NCBI RefSeq assembly: GCF_002101815.1
Contig: NZ_LQPM01000005.1
Span: 1 to 64,000 of the forward strand
Length of the DNA stretch: 64,000 nucleotides
Origin: Mycobacterium paraense
GTDB taxonomy: Bacteria > Actinomycetota > Actinomycetes > Mycobacteriales > Mycobacteriaceae
Reading direction: 5' to 3'
The notes under the pieces: model-generated
The model's database searches: none
Told to the model about the DNA's origin: nothing
Seen by the model: only the letters and a program-made list of their open reading frames with translations
Shown here: in pieces, positions 49,333 to 59,789 of the stretch
Layout: every line of letters starts with the position of its first letter
Position numbering within the stretch: the stretch's first letter is position 1
Translations under genes and position numbers: made by a program

Positions 49333-52143
49333 TCAGCCGCTGTTGCGTAACGCGCTCGCCAGCCCGTTCATCGTCAGCAGGATGCCGCGCTGCACCAATT
49401 CGTCGTCGTCGCCCGAGCGGTAGCGGCGCAGCAACTCCACCTGCAGGTGGTTCAGCGGCTCCAGGTACGGGAAGCGGTTGAACACCGAACGGGCCAGCGC
49501 CGGGTTGTCGGCGAGCAGGTCGTCGTGACCGGTGATGAGCTTGTGCATGGCGATGGTGCGCCGGTGCTCGTCGACGATCTTGTCGAACACCCTGTGCCGC
49601 AACGATTCGTCGGCCACCAGCTCCGAATAGTGGGCCGCCAGGCCCAGGTCGCTCTTGGCGAGCACCTGCGCCATGTTCGACAGCACGCTGCGGAAGAACG
49701 GCCACCGCTCGTACAACTCGTGCAGGATCTTGACCCGCTCGCCTTCGCTTTCCGGGCCGGCCGCGATCCACTGTTCGAACGCCGACCCGGTGCCGTACCA
49801 GCCCGGCAGCATCACGCGCGACTGGGTCCAGGCCAGCACCCACGGGATGGCGCGCAGGTCGGAGATGGATTCGGTGGGCTTGCGCGACGTCGGGCGGCTG
49901 CCGATGTTCAGCGACCCGATCTCGCTGACCGGGGTGGAGGCCTTGAAGTAGTCGACGAAACCCGGTGTGTCGTGGACCAATTCGGCGTAGGCCCGGTGGG
50001 CCAGGGCCGCCACCTCGTCCAGCACCGCGTAGGCGGGTTCCGCGGCGTCGCCCAGGCCCTCCACGTCCAGCAGCGTCGACTCCAGCGTCGCGGCCACCAG
50101 GCTCTCCAGGTTGCGCCGGGCCGTCTGCGGCTCGGCGTACTTGGCGGCGATCACCTCGCCCTGCTCGGTGAGGCGCAGCGAGCCGTTCACCGCCCCCGGC
50201 GGCTGGGCCAGGATCGCCTGGTAGCTGGGGCCGCCGCCGCGGCCGACCGTGCCGCCGCGACCGTGGAAGAGCCGCAACCGGACACCGGTTTTGCGCGCCA
50301 CCTCGACGAGGGTCAGCTCGGCCCGGTAGACGGCCCAGTTGGCGGCCAGGTAGCCGCCGTCCTTGTTGGAGTCCGAGTAGCCCAGCATCACTTCCTGCGA
50401 GTCGCCGCGCGCGGCGACGAGCGCCCGGTAGATGGGCAGGTCCAGCATCGCCTGGAGGATCGACGCACCGTTGTGCAAATCGTCGATCGTCTCGAAAAGC
50501 GGCGAAATGCCCACGGGGCAATAGGTTTCCGACCCGGAGGCGTCCAGCAGGCCGGCCTCCTTGAGCAGGATCGCGGCCTCCAGGACGTCCGACACCGACT
50601 GGCACATCGAGATGACGTAGTTGGGCACCGCCGCCGGGCCGTAGAGCTCCACCGCGCGGGCGGCCGCCGCGACGACGCCCAGCTCGCCGCGGGCCAGGTC
50701 CGAGAGCTGGTCGGCGCGGTCGCCGACCAGCGGGCGGCGGGTGGCCAGCTCGGCGGCCAGCAGCTCGACGCGCTCGGCCTCCCCCAGCGAGCCGTAGTCC
50801 GGGTGCACGCCGGCCCAGGCCAGCAGCTCGGCGACCACCTCCTCGTGCACGTCGGAGTTCTGCCGCATGTCCAGGCCGGACAGGTGAAACCCGAAGACGT
50901 GCACGCTTTCTCGCAACCGGGCCAGCCGGTCGTCGGCCAACAGCCCGGCGCCGTGCGTGCGCAGCGAGGCGTCGATCACATCCAGGTCGGCCCGCAGTTC
51001 GTCGGGGGCGGAATACGGCTCCAATCCCAGGTCGAGCTCGTGCTGCGGCCGGCGGTCCAGGATCTGGGCGGCCGTCGCGGTGAGCCGGCCCCGGATCACC
51101 CGCAGGGCCCGCCGGTAGGGCTCGTCGGCGCGGGCCTTCTCGCCGCAGCCCTCGGCCAGCGCGGCCAACTCGGCGGTGACCGCGATCAGGCGCGCCGACA
51201 TCGACAGCTCCTGCTCGAGATCGGTCAGCTCGGCCAGGTAGTGCGCCAGCGCGGTGAACGCCGCGCTGCCGGTCGCCAGCCGCACGACGTCGGCGGTCAC
51301 GTTCGGGTTCCCGTCGCGGTCGCCGCCGATCCAGGAGCCCGGCTGCAGGATCGGCGCCGCGAGCAGGTCGGTGTCGGGCCAGCGGGCCCGCAACGCCCCG
51401 CGCACCTCGGCGTTGACCTGTGGGATCACCGTGAACAGCGCGGCCGGGTAGTAGCGCAGGCCGACCTCGATCTCGTCGGTGATCTGCAGCCGCGACAGCC
51501 GGATCAGCGCGGTCTGCCACAGCGTGAGGACCTGGCGGCGCAACTCGAGCTCGATGTCGCGGCCGTGATCGGTCTCGGTGTGCCCGGCGGCGTGCAGCCG
51601 CATCAACTCGGTGATCCGGTGCTGGGTGACGAACACGGTGCGCCGGCGGGTCTCGGTGGGATGCGCGGTGATCACCGGCGACACCAGGGCACCCGCCAGC
51701 GCGGCGGCCACCGTGCCCGAATCCAGCTCGGCCCGATCGAGTTTCGCGTACGTCGCGGCCAGGCTGCTGTCCTGCGGCGCCTCGCCGGCGGCGACGTGGA
51801 TCTTGCGCCGGCGCTCCCGGTGGATGTCCTCGGCGACATTGGCCAGCAGCGCGAAGTGGCTGAACGCCCGGATGATCGGGATGGCCAGGTGGATGTCGAT
51901 GCCGTCGAACATGCGGGACATCTCGGCCCGGTCGATCTCGGAGCGCCGCACCCGGAAGGATGCCACCCGCGCGCGCTCCACCAGCTCGAACACCTCCGCA
52001 CCGTTCTGCTCCCGCACGGTGTCGCCGAGGATGGTGCCGAGCAGCCTGATGTCGGCGCGCATCGGTTCGGTCGCCTCCCGGCCGACCCGGGTGCGCTGGA
52101 CGGCACCGATCGGTTCCAGCGCGGTGTCGGACGCGTCAGCCAT
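49333..52143 (-). CDS. ppc: Phosphoenolpyruvate carboxylase
   Basis: Makes oxaloacetate from PEP and bicarbonate to refill the TCA cycle. It is 936 aa. The active-site His is in [18 protein letters not shown], the PEP/bicarbonate Lys is in [19 protein letters not shown], and the mobile loop is [15 protein letters not shown]. The C-terminus ends LASALRNSG, close to the usual TG end needed for allosteric control. As far as I recall, M. tuberculosis H37Rv lacks ppc, while M. leprae, M. avium and M. smegmatis keep it. It is divergent from the KimA-like gene (138 bp apart). Confidence 0.97.
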   Translation of the reverse strand: MADASDTALEPIGAVQRTRVGREATEPMRADIRLLGTILGDTVREQNGAEVFELVERARVASFRVRRSEIDRAEMSRMFDGIDIHLAIPIIRAFSHFALLANVAEDIHRERRRKIHVAAGEAPQDSSLAATYAKLDRAELDSGTVAAALAGALVSPVITAHPTETRRRTVFVTQHRITELMRLHAAGHTETDHGRDIELELRRQVLTLWQTALIRLSRLQITDEIEVGLRYYPAALFTVIPQVNAEVRGALRARWPDTDLLAAPILQPGSWIGGDRDGNPNVTADVVRLATGSAAFTALAHYLAELTDLEQELSMSARLIAVTAELAALAEGCGEKARADEPYRRALRVIRGRLTATAAQILDRRPQHELDLGLEPYSAPDELRADLDVIDASLRTHGAGLLADDRLARLRESVHVFGFHLSGLDMRQNSDVHEEVVAELLAWAGVHPDYGSLGEAERVELLAAELATRRPLVGDRADQLSDLARGELGVVAAAARAVELYGPAAVPNYVISMCQSVSDVLEAAILLKEAGLLDASGSETYCPVGISPLFETIDDLHNGASILQAMLDLPIYRALVAARGDSQEVMLGYSDSNKDGGYLAANWAVYRAELTLVEVARKTGVRLRLFHGRGGTVGRGGGPSYQAILAQPPGAVNGSLRLTEQGEVIAAKYAEPQTARRNLESLVAATLESTLLDVEGLGDAAEPAYAVLDEVAALAHRAYAELVHDTPGFVDYFKASTPVSEIGSLNIGSRPTSRKPTESISDLRAIPWVLAWTQSRVMLPGWYGTGSAFEQWIAAGPESEGERVKILHELYERWPFFRSVLSNMAQVLAKSDLGLAAHYSELVADESLRHRVFDKIVDEHRRTIAMHKLITGHDDLLADNPALARSVFNRFPYLEPLNHLQVELLRRYRSGDDDELVQRGILLTMNGLASALRNSG

Positions 52144-52281
52144 GCGTCCCAGTATCGGTGCGCGGCGCGCCGGCCGCCCGCCGAGGGGGCGGCGGCGCCG
52201 GGCGGGCCGGCGGCCGAGTTTTTACGGAATCTCTACGGCCGGCGGCGGACGCGTGCGCGGATTCGCCACTACGCTCCTACC

Positions 52282-54312
52282 GTGTCGTCACCGACTTCGC
52301 TGGTCAAGCGCCTGATTGTGGGCCGACCGTTTCGCAGCGATCGGCTGCACCACACGCTGTTGCCCAAGCGGATCGCGTTGGCGATCTTCGCGAGCGACCC
52401 GCTGTCCTCGGTGGCGTATGCAACACAAGAGATCCTGTTGATCCTGACCCTCGGCGCGCTGAGCTATTTGTATTTGACGCCGTGGATCGCCGCCGCGGTG
52501 GTGCTGCTGCTCGGCGTCGTGGTGTTGTCCTACCGGCAGGTTGTGCAGGCCTACCCCAGCGGCGGCGGCTCGTACGAGGTCGCCTCCCGGAACCTGGGGC
52601 CGCGCGCCGGGCTGGTGGTGGCCGCCGCGCTGCTGGTGGACTACGTCATGACGGTGGCGGTGTCCGTCGCGGCGGGCGTGGACAACATCATTTCCGCTGT
52701 GCCCGAACTGAATCCGTACCGGGTGGCGGTCAACATCGGTTTCATCCTGGTGCTGACCGCGATGAACCTGCGCGGAGTGCGCGAGTCCGGACGGGCGTTC
52801 GCCGTGCCGACCTACGCCTTCATCGCCGGCGTGCTGCTGATGATCGCCATCGGCCTGGTTCGCACCGTTCTCGGCGACGCGCCGCAGGCCGAGAGCGCGC
52901 ACTACGGCATCCACGCCGAGCAGTCCGGGCTCAACCTGCTGGCGATCGCCTTGCTGGCGCTGCGCGCGTTTTCGTCCGGATGCACCGCGCTCACGGGCGT
53001 GGAGGCGATCTCCAACGGGGTGCCGGCGTTCCAGAAACCCAAGGCGCTCAACGCCGCACGCACGATGTCGTGGATGGGCGGGCTGGCGATCACGATGTTC
53101 GTCGGCGTGACCGCGCTGGCCCTGATCGCGCACACGCGGGTCGTGGAGAACACCTGCGATCTCGTCGGCTTCGCCGGCGACTGCAACCGGGACCCGCAGC
53201 GCACGGTGATCGCCCAGATTTCGGCCGCGGTGTTCGGCAACAACAGCGTGATGTTCTATTACCTGCAGGCGGCGACGGCGCTGATCCTGATCCTGGCCGC
53301 CAACACCGCCTACAACGGGTTTCCGCTCCTGGGGTCGATCCTCGCGCAGGATCGCTACCTGCCGCGGCAACTGCATACCCGCGGTGACCGGCTCGCCTTT
53401 TCCAACGGCATCCTGCTGCTCGCCGCGATCGCCGGCGGCCTGATTTACGCGTTCGACGGCTCGACGACCCGGCTGATCCAGCTCTACATCCTGGGCGTGT
53501 TCACCTCCTTCACGTTGTGCCAGACGGGCATGGTGTGGCACTGGAATCGGGCACTGCGCGACGCGGACGCCCGTGCGCAACGGCTGCGGATCCACCGCGC
53601 GCGGGCCATCAACGCGTTCGGCGCCTGCCTGACCGGCGTCGTGCTGGTGGTGGTGATGGTGACTAAGTTCACCCACGGCGCCTACCTGGTGGTGATCGCG
53701 ATCCCGATGCTGTGCCTCGTGATGCAGGGCATCCGGCGGCATTACGCGGCCGTGGGCTCCGAGCTGCGCATCGAGGACGAGGACGAGCAGGTCCGGCCGA
53801 GCCGGGTGCACGCGATCGTGCTGGTCTCGAGTTGGCACAAGCCGACGTTGCGCGCGGTCATGTTCGCCCGGGCGACCAATCCGGACACGCTGACCGCGTT
53901 GACCGTCAAGGTCGACGACGTCGACACCACGGCGTTGGTCGCGGATTGGCGAAACCTGAGCGTCGACGTGCCGCTGAAGGTCATCGAATCGCCCTACCGC
54001 GAGATCACCCGGCCCGTGATCGACTACATCAAGCGGCTGCGCAACGGCCCGTCCCGCGACGTCATCAACGTGTACATCCCCGAATACGTCGTCGGCCGCT
54101 GGTGGGAGAACCTGCTGCACAACCAGAGCTCGTGGCGGCTCAAGGGGCGCCTGCTGTTCGAGCCGGGCGTCATGGTCACCAGCGTGCCGTGGCAACTGCG
54201 TTCGTCCGAGCGCCGGGACCTGACCCGCGTCGAATATCGCGCCGGCGACGTCCGCAGCGGGATCGACCGCGCCGCGTCCAGCGAGGCGCGCGCGGGGGCT
54301 AGCGGTACTTGA
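52282..54312 (+). CDS. APC-superfamily permease, KimA-like
   Basis: A 676-aa protein with about 12 membrane helices (about 30-470) and a soluble C-terminal domain (about 480-650). The core has the KimA/YdaO pattern: ASDPLSSVAYATQEILLIL, then VLSYRQVVQAYPSGGGSYEV, then LRAFSSGCTALTGVEAISNG and ILAANTAYNGFPLLGSILA. KimA of Bacillus subtilis is a high-affinity potassium:proton symporter inhibited by c-di-AMP through its C-terminal domain; K+ uptake is the best guess here, not shown. The frame is open far upstream across ppc, but the start is the GTG at 52282 (product MSSPTSLVKRLIVG). It overlaps secG by 14 bp tail to tail. Confidence 0.9.
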   Translation: MSSPTSLVKRLIVGRPFRSDRLHHTLLPKRIALAIFASDPLSSVAYATQEILLILTLGALSYLYLTPWIAAAVVLLLGVVVLSYRQVVQAYPSGGGSYEVASRNLGPRAGLVVAAALLVDYVMTVAVSVAAGVDNIISAVPELNPYRVAVNIGFILVLTAMNLRGVRESGRAFAVPTYAFIAGVLLMIAIGLVRTVLGDAPQAESAHYGIHAEQSGLNLLAIALLALRAFSSGCTALTGVEAISNGVPAFQKPKALNAARTMSWMGGLAITMFVGVTALALIAHTRVVENTCDLVGFAGDCNRDPQRTVIAQISAAVFGNNSVMFYYLQAATALILILAANTAYNGFPLLGSILAQDRYLPRQLHTRGDRLAFSNGILLLAAIAGGLIYAFDGSTTRLIQLYILGVFTSFTLCQTGMVWHWNRALRDADARAQRLRIHRARAINAFGACLTGVVLVVVMVTKFTHGAYLVVIAIPMLCLVMQGIRRHYAAVGSELRIEDEDEQVRPSRVHAIVLVSSWHKPTLRAVMFARATNPDTLTALTVKVDDVDTTALVADWRNLSVDVPLKVIESPYREITRPVIDYIKRLRNGPSRDVINVYIPEYVVGRWWENLLHNQSSWRLKGRLLFEPGVMVTSVPWQLRSSERRDLTRVEYRAGDVRSGIDRAASSEARAGASGT

Positions 54313-54532
54313 TGAGCAATTCCATGCCGATGATGCACACCAGCCAGATGCCCACGATGAACAGCGTCAGGCGGTCGAGGTTCTTCTCCACCACCGTCGA
54401 CCCGGACAGGCTCGACTGCACGCCGCCGCCGAACAGGGTCGAGAGGCCGCCGCCCTTGGCGCGGTGCAGCAGCACCAGCAGCACCACCAGGATGCTGGTG
54501 ACGACCAGCGTGATCTGTAGGGCCAACTGCAT
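54299..54532 (-). CDS. secG: SecG, preprotein translocase subunit
   Basis: A small subunit of the SecYEG channel. It is 77 aa with two membrane helices (about 3-22 and 55-74) linked by the cytoplasmic loop LLHRAKGGGLSTLFGGGVQS, the classic SecG signature. It follows tpiA in the same direction (30 bp), as in other mycobacteria, and overlaps the convergent permease by 14 bp. Confidence 0.94.
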   Translation of the reverse strand: MQLALQITLVVTSILVVLLVLLHRAKGGGLSTLFGGGVQSSLSGSTVVEKNLDRLTLFIVGIWLVCIIGMELLIKYR

Positions 54533-54562
54533 GCGCTAAAGCCTACCGGTGCGGCCGCGGCG

Positions 54563-55348
54563 TCACGGGAGCGGCCCGCCGGCCGCGATGGCCGCCAGCG
54601 TGGCGAACTGCTCGCCGTCCAGCGACGCGCCGCCGACCAGGGCCCCGTCGATGTCGTTCTGCGCGACGATGTCGCCGATGTTCTTGGCGTTCACCGACCC
54701 GCCGTACAGGACCCGCACGGTGTCGGCGACCTGCGGCGACGCCAGCTCGCCCAGCTGCGCGCGGATGGCCGCGCACACCTCCTGGGCGTCGGTCGCGCTG
54801 GCCACCCGCCCGGTGCCGATCGCCCAGACCGGCTCGTAGGCGACGACGACCTTGGCGATCTGTTCGGCCGACAGGCCCGCCAGCGAGCCGCGCAGCTGCT
54901 CCTCGCAGTGGGGGACGTGATTGCCCGCCTCGCGGACGTCCAGGTGCTCGCCGATGCACACGATGGGGGTGAGCTCGTGCTTGAGCGCCGCGGCGGCCTT
55001 GGCGGCGACCAGCGCGTCGTCCTCGTTGTGGTAGGTGCGCCGCTCGGAGTGCCCCACCACGACGAAGGTGCAGCCGAGCTTGGCCAAGAAGGCGCCGCTG
55101 ATGTCACCGGTGTAGGCGCCGGCATCGTGCGGGGACAGGTCCTGGGCCCCGTACGTCAGCCGCAGCTTGTCGCCGTCGACGAGGGTCTGCACGCTGCGCA
55201 GGTCGGTGAACGGCGGGATGACCGTGACGTCGACCTTGTCGTAGTACTTGTCCGGCAGCGCGAACGCGACCTTTTGCACCAGCGCGATCGCCTCGAAATG
55301 GTTGAGGTTCATCTTCCAGTTGCCGGCGATCAGTGGCGTGCGGCTCAC
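54563..55348 (-). CDS. tpiA: Triosephosphate isomerase
   Basis: Interconverts dihydroxyacetone phosphate and glyceraldehyde 3-phosphate. It is 261 aa. The active-site Lys is in GNWKMNLNH, the His in VVGHSERR and the catalytic Glu in [13 protein letters not shown]; the phosphate loop is [11 protein letters not shown]. The GTG start overlaps the pgk stop as GTGA. Confidence 0.97.
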   Translation of the reverse strand: MSRTPLIAGNWKMNLNHFEAIALVQKVAFALPDKYYDKVDVTVIPPFTDLRSVQTLVDGDKLRLTYGAQDLSPHDAGAYTGDISGAFLAKLGCTFVVVGHSERRTYHNEDDALVAAKAAAALKHELTPIVCIGEHLDVREAGNHVPHCEEQLRGSLAGLSAEQIAKVVVAYEPVWAIGTGRVASATDAQEVCAAIRAQLGELASPQVADTVRVLYGGSVNAKNIGDIVAQNDIDGALVGGASLDGEQFATLAAIAAGGPLP

Positions 55349-56595
55349 GCGTCTCCTCCAGTCGGTTGCGGCCGGCCCAGCACCTCGATGCCCGGCAGCG
55401 TCTTGCCCTCCAGGTACTCCAGCGACGCGCCCCCGCCGGTCGAGATGTGCGAGAAGTCACCCTCGGGGATGCCCAGCGCGCGCACCGCGGCCGCGGAGTC
55501 CCCGCCGCCGACCACGCTGAACGCGCCCTTGCCCGTCGCTTCGGCGATCGCCTCGGCGACGCCCTTGGTGCCGGCGGCGAACGCCGGGAACTCGAACACG
55601 CCCATCGGGCCGTTCCAGAAGATGGTCTGGGCGTTGGACAGCAGCGTGGCGAACCGCCGGACCGACTCCGGCCCGATGTCCAGGCCCATCTTGTCCGCCG
55701 GAATCCGGTCCGCCGCCACGGTTTCCGGCGGCGAATCGGCGGCGAACTTCTCGGCCACCACGATGTCCACCGGAAGGTGCAGCACGTCGGCGTAGGTCTC
55801 GCACAGCCGGCGGCAGGTGTCGACCATCTCGCTTTCCAGCAGCGACGTGCCGACCGAAAGGCCCTGCGCGGCCAGGAAAGTGAAGCACATGCCGCCGCCG
55901 ATCACGATGCTGTCGGCCTTGGTCGCCAGCGACTCGATGACCCCGAGCTTGTCGGACACCTTCGACCCGCCGAGCACCACGGCGTAGGGGCGGGTGGTCG
56001 AGCTGGTCAACTGCTCCAGCACCCGGATCTCCTCGGCCACCAGCGTGCCGGCGTAGTGCGGCAGCAGGGTGGCGACGTCGTACACGGAGGCCTGCTTGCG
56101 GTGCACCACGCCGAAGCCGTCGGAGACGAAAGCGCCCGTCAACCCGACCAATTCGGCCAGTTGCCGGGCCAGGGCCAGCCGCTCGCCGTCGTCCTTGCTG
56201 GTTTCCCGCGGATCGAAGCGGATGTTCTCCAGCAGCAGGATGTCGCCGTCGGTCAGCCCCTCGGCGCGGGCCAGCGCGTCGCCGCCGACGACTTGGGATT
56301 GATTGGAGCCAGCCAGCTGGACGTGCCGGCCGAGCTGGTCGCCGAGCGCCGCGGCGACCGGCGCCAGCGACAACTTCGGGTCGGCCCCGTTCTTGGGGCG
56401 GCCGAGGTGCGCGGTGACGACGACCTTGGCGCCGGCCTCGAGCAGCGCCCGCAGGGTCGGCACGGACGCTGTGATGCGGCCGGGGTCGGTGATGGCGCCG
56501 CCGTCGTCGAGCGGCACGTTCAGGTCGGAGCGCACCAGCACGCCTCGACCCGAAACCCCTTCCGCGAGAAGGTCTTCCAGTGTCGGGACGGACAC
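55345..56595 (-). CDS. pgk: Phosphoglycerate kinase
   Basis: Makes ATP from 1,3-bisphosphoglycerate. It is 416 aa. The N-lobe has [15 protein letters not shown] and [13 protein letters not shown]; the C-lobe nucleotide site has [17 protein letters not shown] and [11 protein letters not shown]. The frame is open upstream; the GTG at 56593-56595, 2 bp after the gap stop, gives the family N-terminus [10 protein letters not shown]. Confidence 0.97.
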   Translation of the reverse strand: MSVPTLEDLLAEGVSGRGVLVRSDLNVPLDDGGAITDPGRITASVPTLRALLEAGAKVVVTAHLGRPKNGADPKLSLAPVAAALGDQLGRHVQLAGSNQSQVVGGDALARAEGLTDGDILLLENIRFDPRETSKDDGERLALARQLAELVGLTGAFVSDGFGVVHRKQASVYDVATLLPHYAGTLVAEEIRVLEQLTSSTTRPYAVVLGGSKVSDKLGVIESLATKADSIVIGGGMCFTFLAAQGLSVGTSLLESEMVDTCRRLCETYADVLHLPVDIVVAEKFAADSPPETVAADRIPADKMGLDIGPESVRRFATLLSNAQTIFWNGPMGVFEFPAFAAGTKGVAEAIAEATGKGAFSVVGGGDSAAAVRALGIPEGDFSHISTGGGASLEYLEGKTLPGIEVLGRPQPTGGDA

Positions 56596-56597
56596 GG

Positions 56598-58014
<1,417 letters not shown>

Positions 58015-58710
58015 ATGACGGGCTTTGATCGGTTCAACATCACGGTTGGTGCCATCGCTGGACTGTGCGGGGCCGCAATAGCGTTGAGCCCGGATGCGAC
58101 GGCCGCCCCGCTGAAAACCGGAGGCTATGCGTGCATCCAGGGGCAGTCGGGCGAGGCCGGCGCGCCGATCGCCGGCGGACCGGGGGCCGGGGGCGTACCA
58201 CTGGGCGCCGGGGCGCCGGGAGTGGTCGGGCCCGCACCCGCCGGACCCGCACCAGCACCCGCGCCCGGCGGGCCCGCTCCGGCGGCCACCGTATGCACGT
58301 CGAGCGCCCCGATCACCGACATGTCCGGTGTGCCGCTCGTTGCGCCCGGTCCGGTTCCGGTGGTGCCCGCCGGTGTCCCGCTGATCGCGCTCGGGCCGCC
58401 GGTGCCCGTGGGCGCGCCGGTGCCGCCGGTGCCGGTGGGTGCGCCGATCCCGCCGGTTCCCCTCGGCGCGCCGATCCCGCCGATTCCCGTGGGCGCGCCG
58501 ATCCCGCCGGTGCCGGTGGGCGCTCCCGTGCCGGTCGTGCCGGTCGGGGCTCCGCTGATCGCGCTCGCCGGCGGTCCGCTGGACGCTGTGGCGCCGGCGG
58601 CCGCCCCCATCATCGACATGGCCGGGACCGGCAAGGGCGAGCCGACCGGCCCGGCGCCGGCGGGCGGCCCGGTGTCCGGTCAGCCGACTGCGCCGGGCCC
58701 CGCGCACTGA
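58015..58710 (+). CDS. Secreted Pro/Gly/Ala/Val-rich repeat protein (Rv1435c-like)
   Basis: A 231-aa exported protein. A signal peptide (about 1-31, ending ATA-A) is followed by a low-complexity region rich in Pro, Gly, Ala and Val. Residues 132-176 are five tandem copies of a 9-residue unit (VGAPIPPVP and close variants), with a sixth partial copy. C40 and C94 are the only mature cysteines and could be paired. It resembles Rv1435c, a Pro/Gly/Val-rich secreted protein. The ATG at 58015 follows AGGAG; upstream in-frame ATGs are less likely, as the signal peptide then starts late. Function unknown. Confidence 0.85.
   Translation: MTGFDRFNITVGAIAGLCGAAIALSPDATAAPLKTGGYACIQGQSGEAGAPIAGGPGAGGVPLGAGAPGVVGPAPAGPAPAPAPGGPAPAATVCTSSAPITDMSGVPLVAPGPVPVVPAGVPLIALGPPVPVGAPVPPVPVGAPIPPVPLGAPIPPIPVGAPIPPVPVGAPVPVVPVGAPLIALAGGPLDAVAPAAAPIIDMAGTGKGEPTGPAPAGGPVSGQPTAPGPAH
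58408..58542 (+). repeat. Tandem 27-bp repeat (5 units) inside the Pro-rich gene
   Basis: Five in-frame units of 27 bp encode VGAPVPPVP, VGAPIPPVP, LGAPIPPIP, VGAPIPPVP and VGAPVPVVP. The units differ by single-base changes, so the array is old enough to have drifted, but copy number could still vary between strains. Confidence 0.85.
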
Positions 58711-58732
58711 GGCCGATCCGCTCCCTGTTTAC

Positions 58733-58765
58733 GCGGACCCGCTGGGTTGAACCCAGCGGGTCCGC
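58733..58765. terminator. Strong bidirectional terminator hairpin
   Basis: A perfect 15-bp stem, GCGGACCCGCTGGGT (58733-58747) and ACCCAGCGGGTCCGC (58751-58765), closes a 3-base loop. It lies between the convergent stops of the Pro-rich gene (58710) and the L,D-transpeptidase gene (58825). It is followed by TTCGTTG, without a long U-run, as usual in mycobacteria. Confidence 0.85.
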
Positions 58766-58824
58766 TTCGTTGTGGAGGGTGCAGTGGGGGACGAAAAGCC
58801 CTCCGGCGCCGCCGGATTCGGGCG

Positions 58825-59697
58825 TCAGCTGGGAGGGGCCTCCCACAGCAACGGCGGCTGGGGCCGTTGCGGTGGCGCCGGCGGCGTGTCCTCGACGATC
58901 ACCGGGTCGCCGACGTGGACCGTGTTGTAGTACCACTCGGCGTCCTCGGGGCTCAGGCTGATGCAGCCGTGGCTGACGTTCTCCAGACCCATCGCGTTGA
59001 CGGCCCACGGCGCCGAGTGGACGAACAAGCCGCGGCTGGTGAAGCGGACGGCGTAGTCCACCGGGATGCGGTAGCCGTCGGGATCGTCGACGGGGATGCC
59101 GACGCTGCTCGAGTCCATGATCACCGTGCGTTCCTTGGACAGCACGGTGTAGGAGCCGACCGGCGTCGGGTACTCGGGCCTGCCCATCGAGGCCGGCAGC
59201 ACGCCCTCTTCGCCCCAGTGCGGCCGGTGGTGCGGCGCGGGCAGTGTGGGCGGCGGCCCGGCCCCGACGCCGTCGATGGTCACCTTGAAGGTGTGGTCCG
59301 CGATGTTGGCGACGCCGACGACGGCGGGACCCGTTTGGAATTCCGTGGCCCGGCCGCCCACCGAGAGCGCCACCGTGGTGTGCGCCGGCCAGAATCGGTC
59401 GGGAACCCAGCGCACCACCTCGTCGTCGAGCCATTCGTACTTGCCGGTCATCGGCGGCGCCGAGCTGACGTGGACGGCGCGTTCGGCGGCGTGCCGGTCG
59501 GTGACGGGTGCGCCGAAGCTCACCACCACCGGGTGCGCCACGCCGACGACCGATCCGGCCGTGGGCAGCACCGAGGCGACGGCGGGGCCGTACGGCCGGC
59601 TCGCCGCCGCCAGGCGCACGTCGGCCGGCCCCGCGACGACGCTCGCGGCGACCCCGACGGCAAGCACACACCGAACAACCGCCCGCATGGCTCCCAT
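58825..59697 (-). CDS. L,D-transpeptidase (YkuD; Rv1433/LdtMt3-like)
   Basis: Makes 3-3 cross-links in peptidoglycan. It is 290 aa, with a signal peptide (about 1-32), an immunoglobulin-like domain (about 38-125) and a C-terminal YkuD domain (about 130-270). The catalytic motif is H243-G-C245 in NVSHGCISLSP, with H227 in GLFVHSAPW. The C-terminus is Pro-rich. No lipobox is visible, so it may be anchored by an uncleaved signal or secreted. An ATG three codons downstream is an alternative start. These enzymes are targets of carbapenems. Confidence 0.93.
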   Translation of the reverse strand: MGAMRAVVRCVLAVGVAASVVAGPADVRLAAASRPYGPAVASVLPTAGSVVGVAHPVVVSFGAPVTDRHAAERAVHVSSAPPMTGKYEWLDDEVVRWVPDRFWPAHTTVALSVGGRATEFQTGPAVVGVANIADHTFKVTIDGVGAGPPPTLPAPHHRPHWGEEGVLPASMGRPEYPTPVGSYTVLSKERTVIMDSSSVGIPVDDPDGYRIPVDYAVRFTSRGLFVHSAPWAVNAMGLENVSHGCISLSPEDAEWYYNTVHVGDPVIVEDTPPAPPQRPQPPLLWEAPPS

Positions 59698-59789
59698 TCC
59701 TCAGGTAACTGACACAGTTGCAATAGGATGGTAAAGGCGCGGTGACCAGCGGAAGCGCAAGGGCGCGTGCGCATTTGGTCAAATCTCAG

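Noticed and set aside
49447..54312. 1621-codon open frame on the plus strand across ppc and the permease
   Set aside because: Only the part from GTG 52282 is a real protein. The upstream 945 codons are the antisense of ppc, a high-GC artefact with low-complexity Arg/Gly/His-rich translation.
58015..58710. PE/PPE or PGRS family membership of the Pro/Gly-rich protein
   Set aside because: No PE or PPE N-terminal motif is present; it has an ordinary signal peptide and PVGAP-type repeats.
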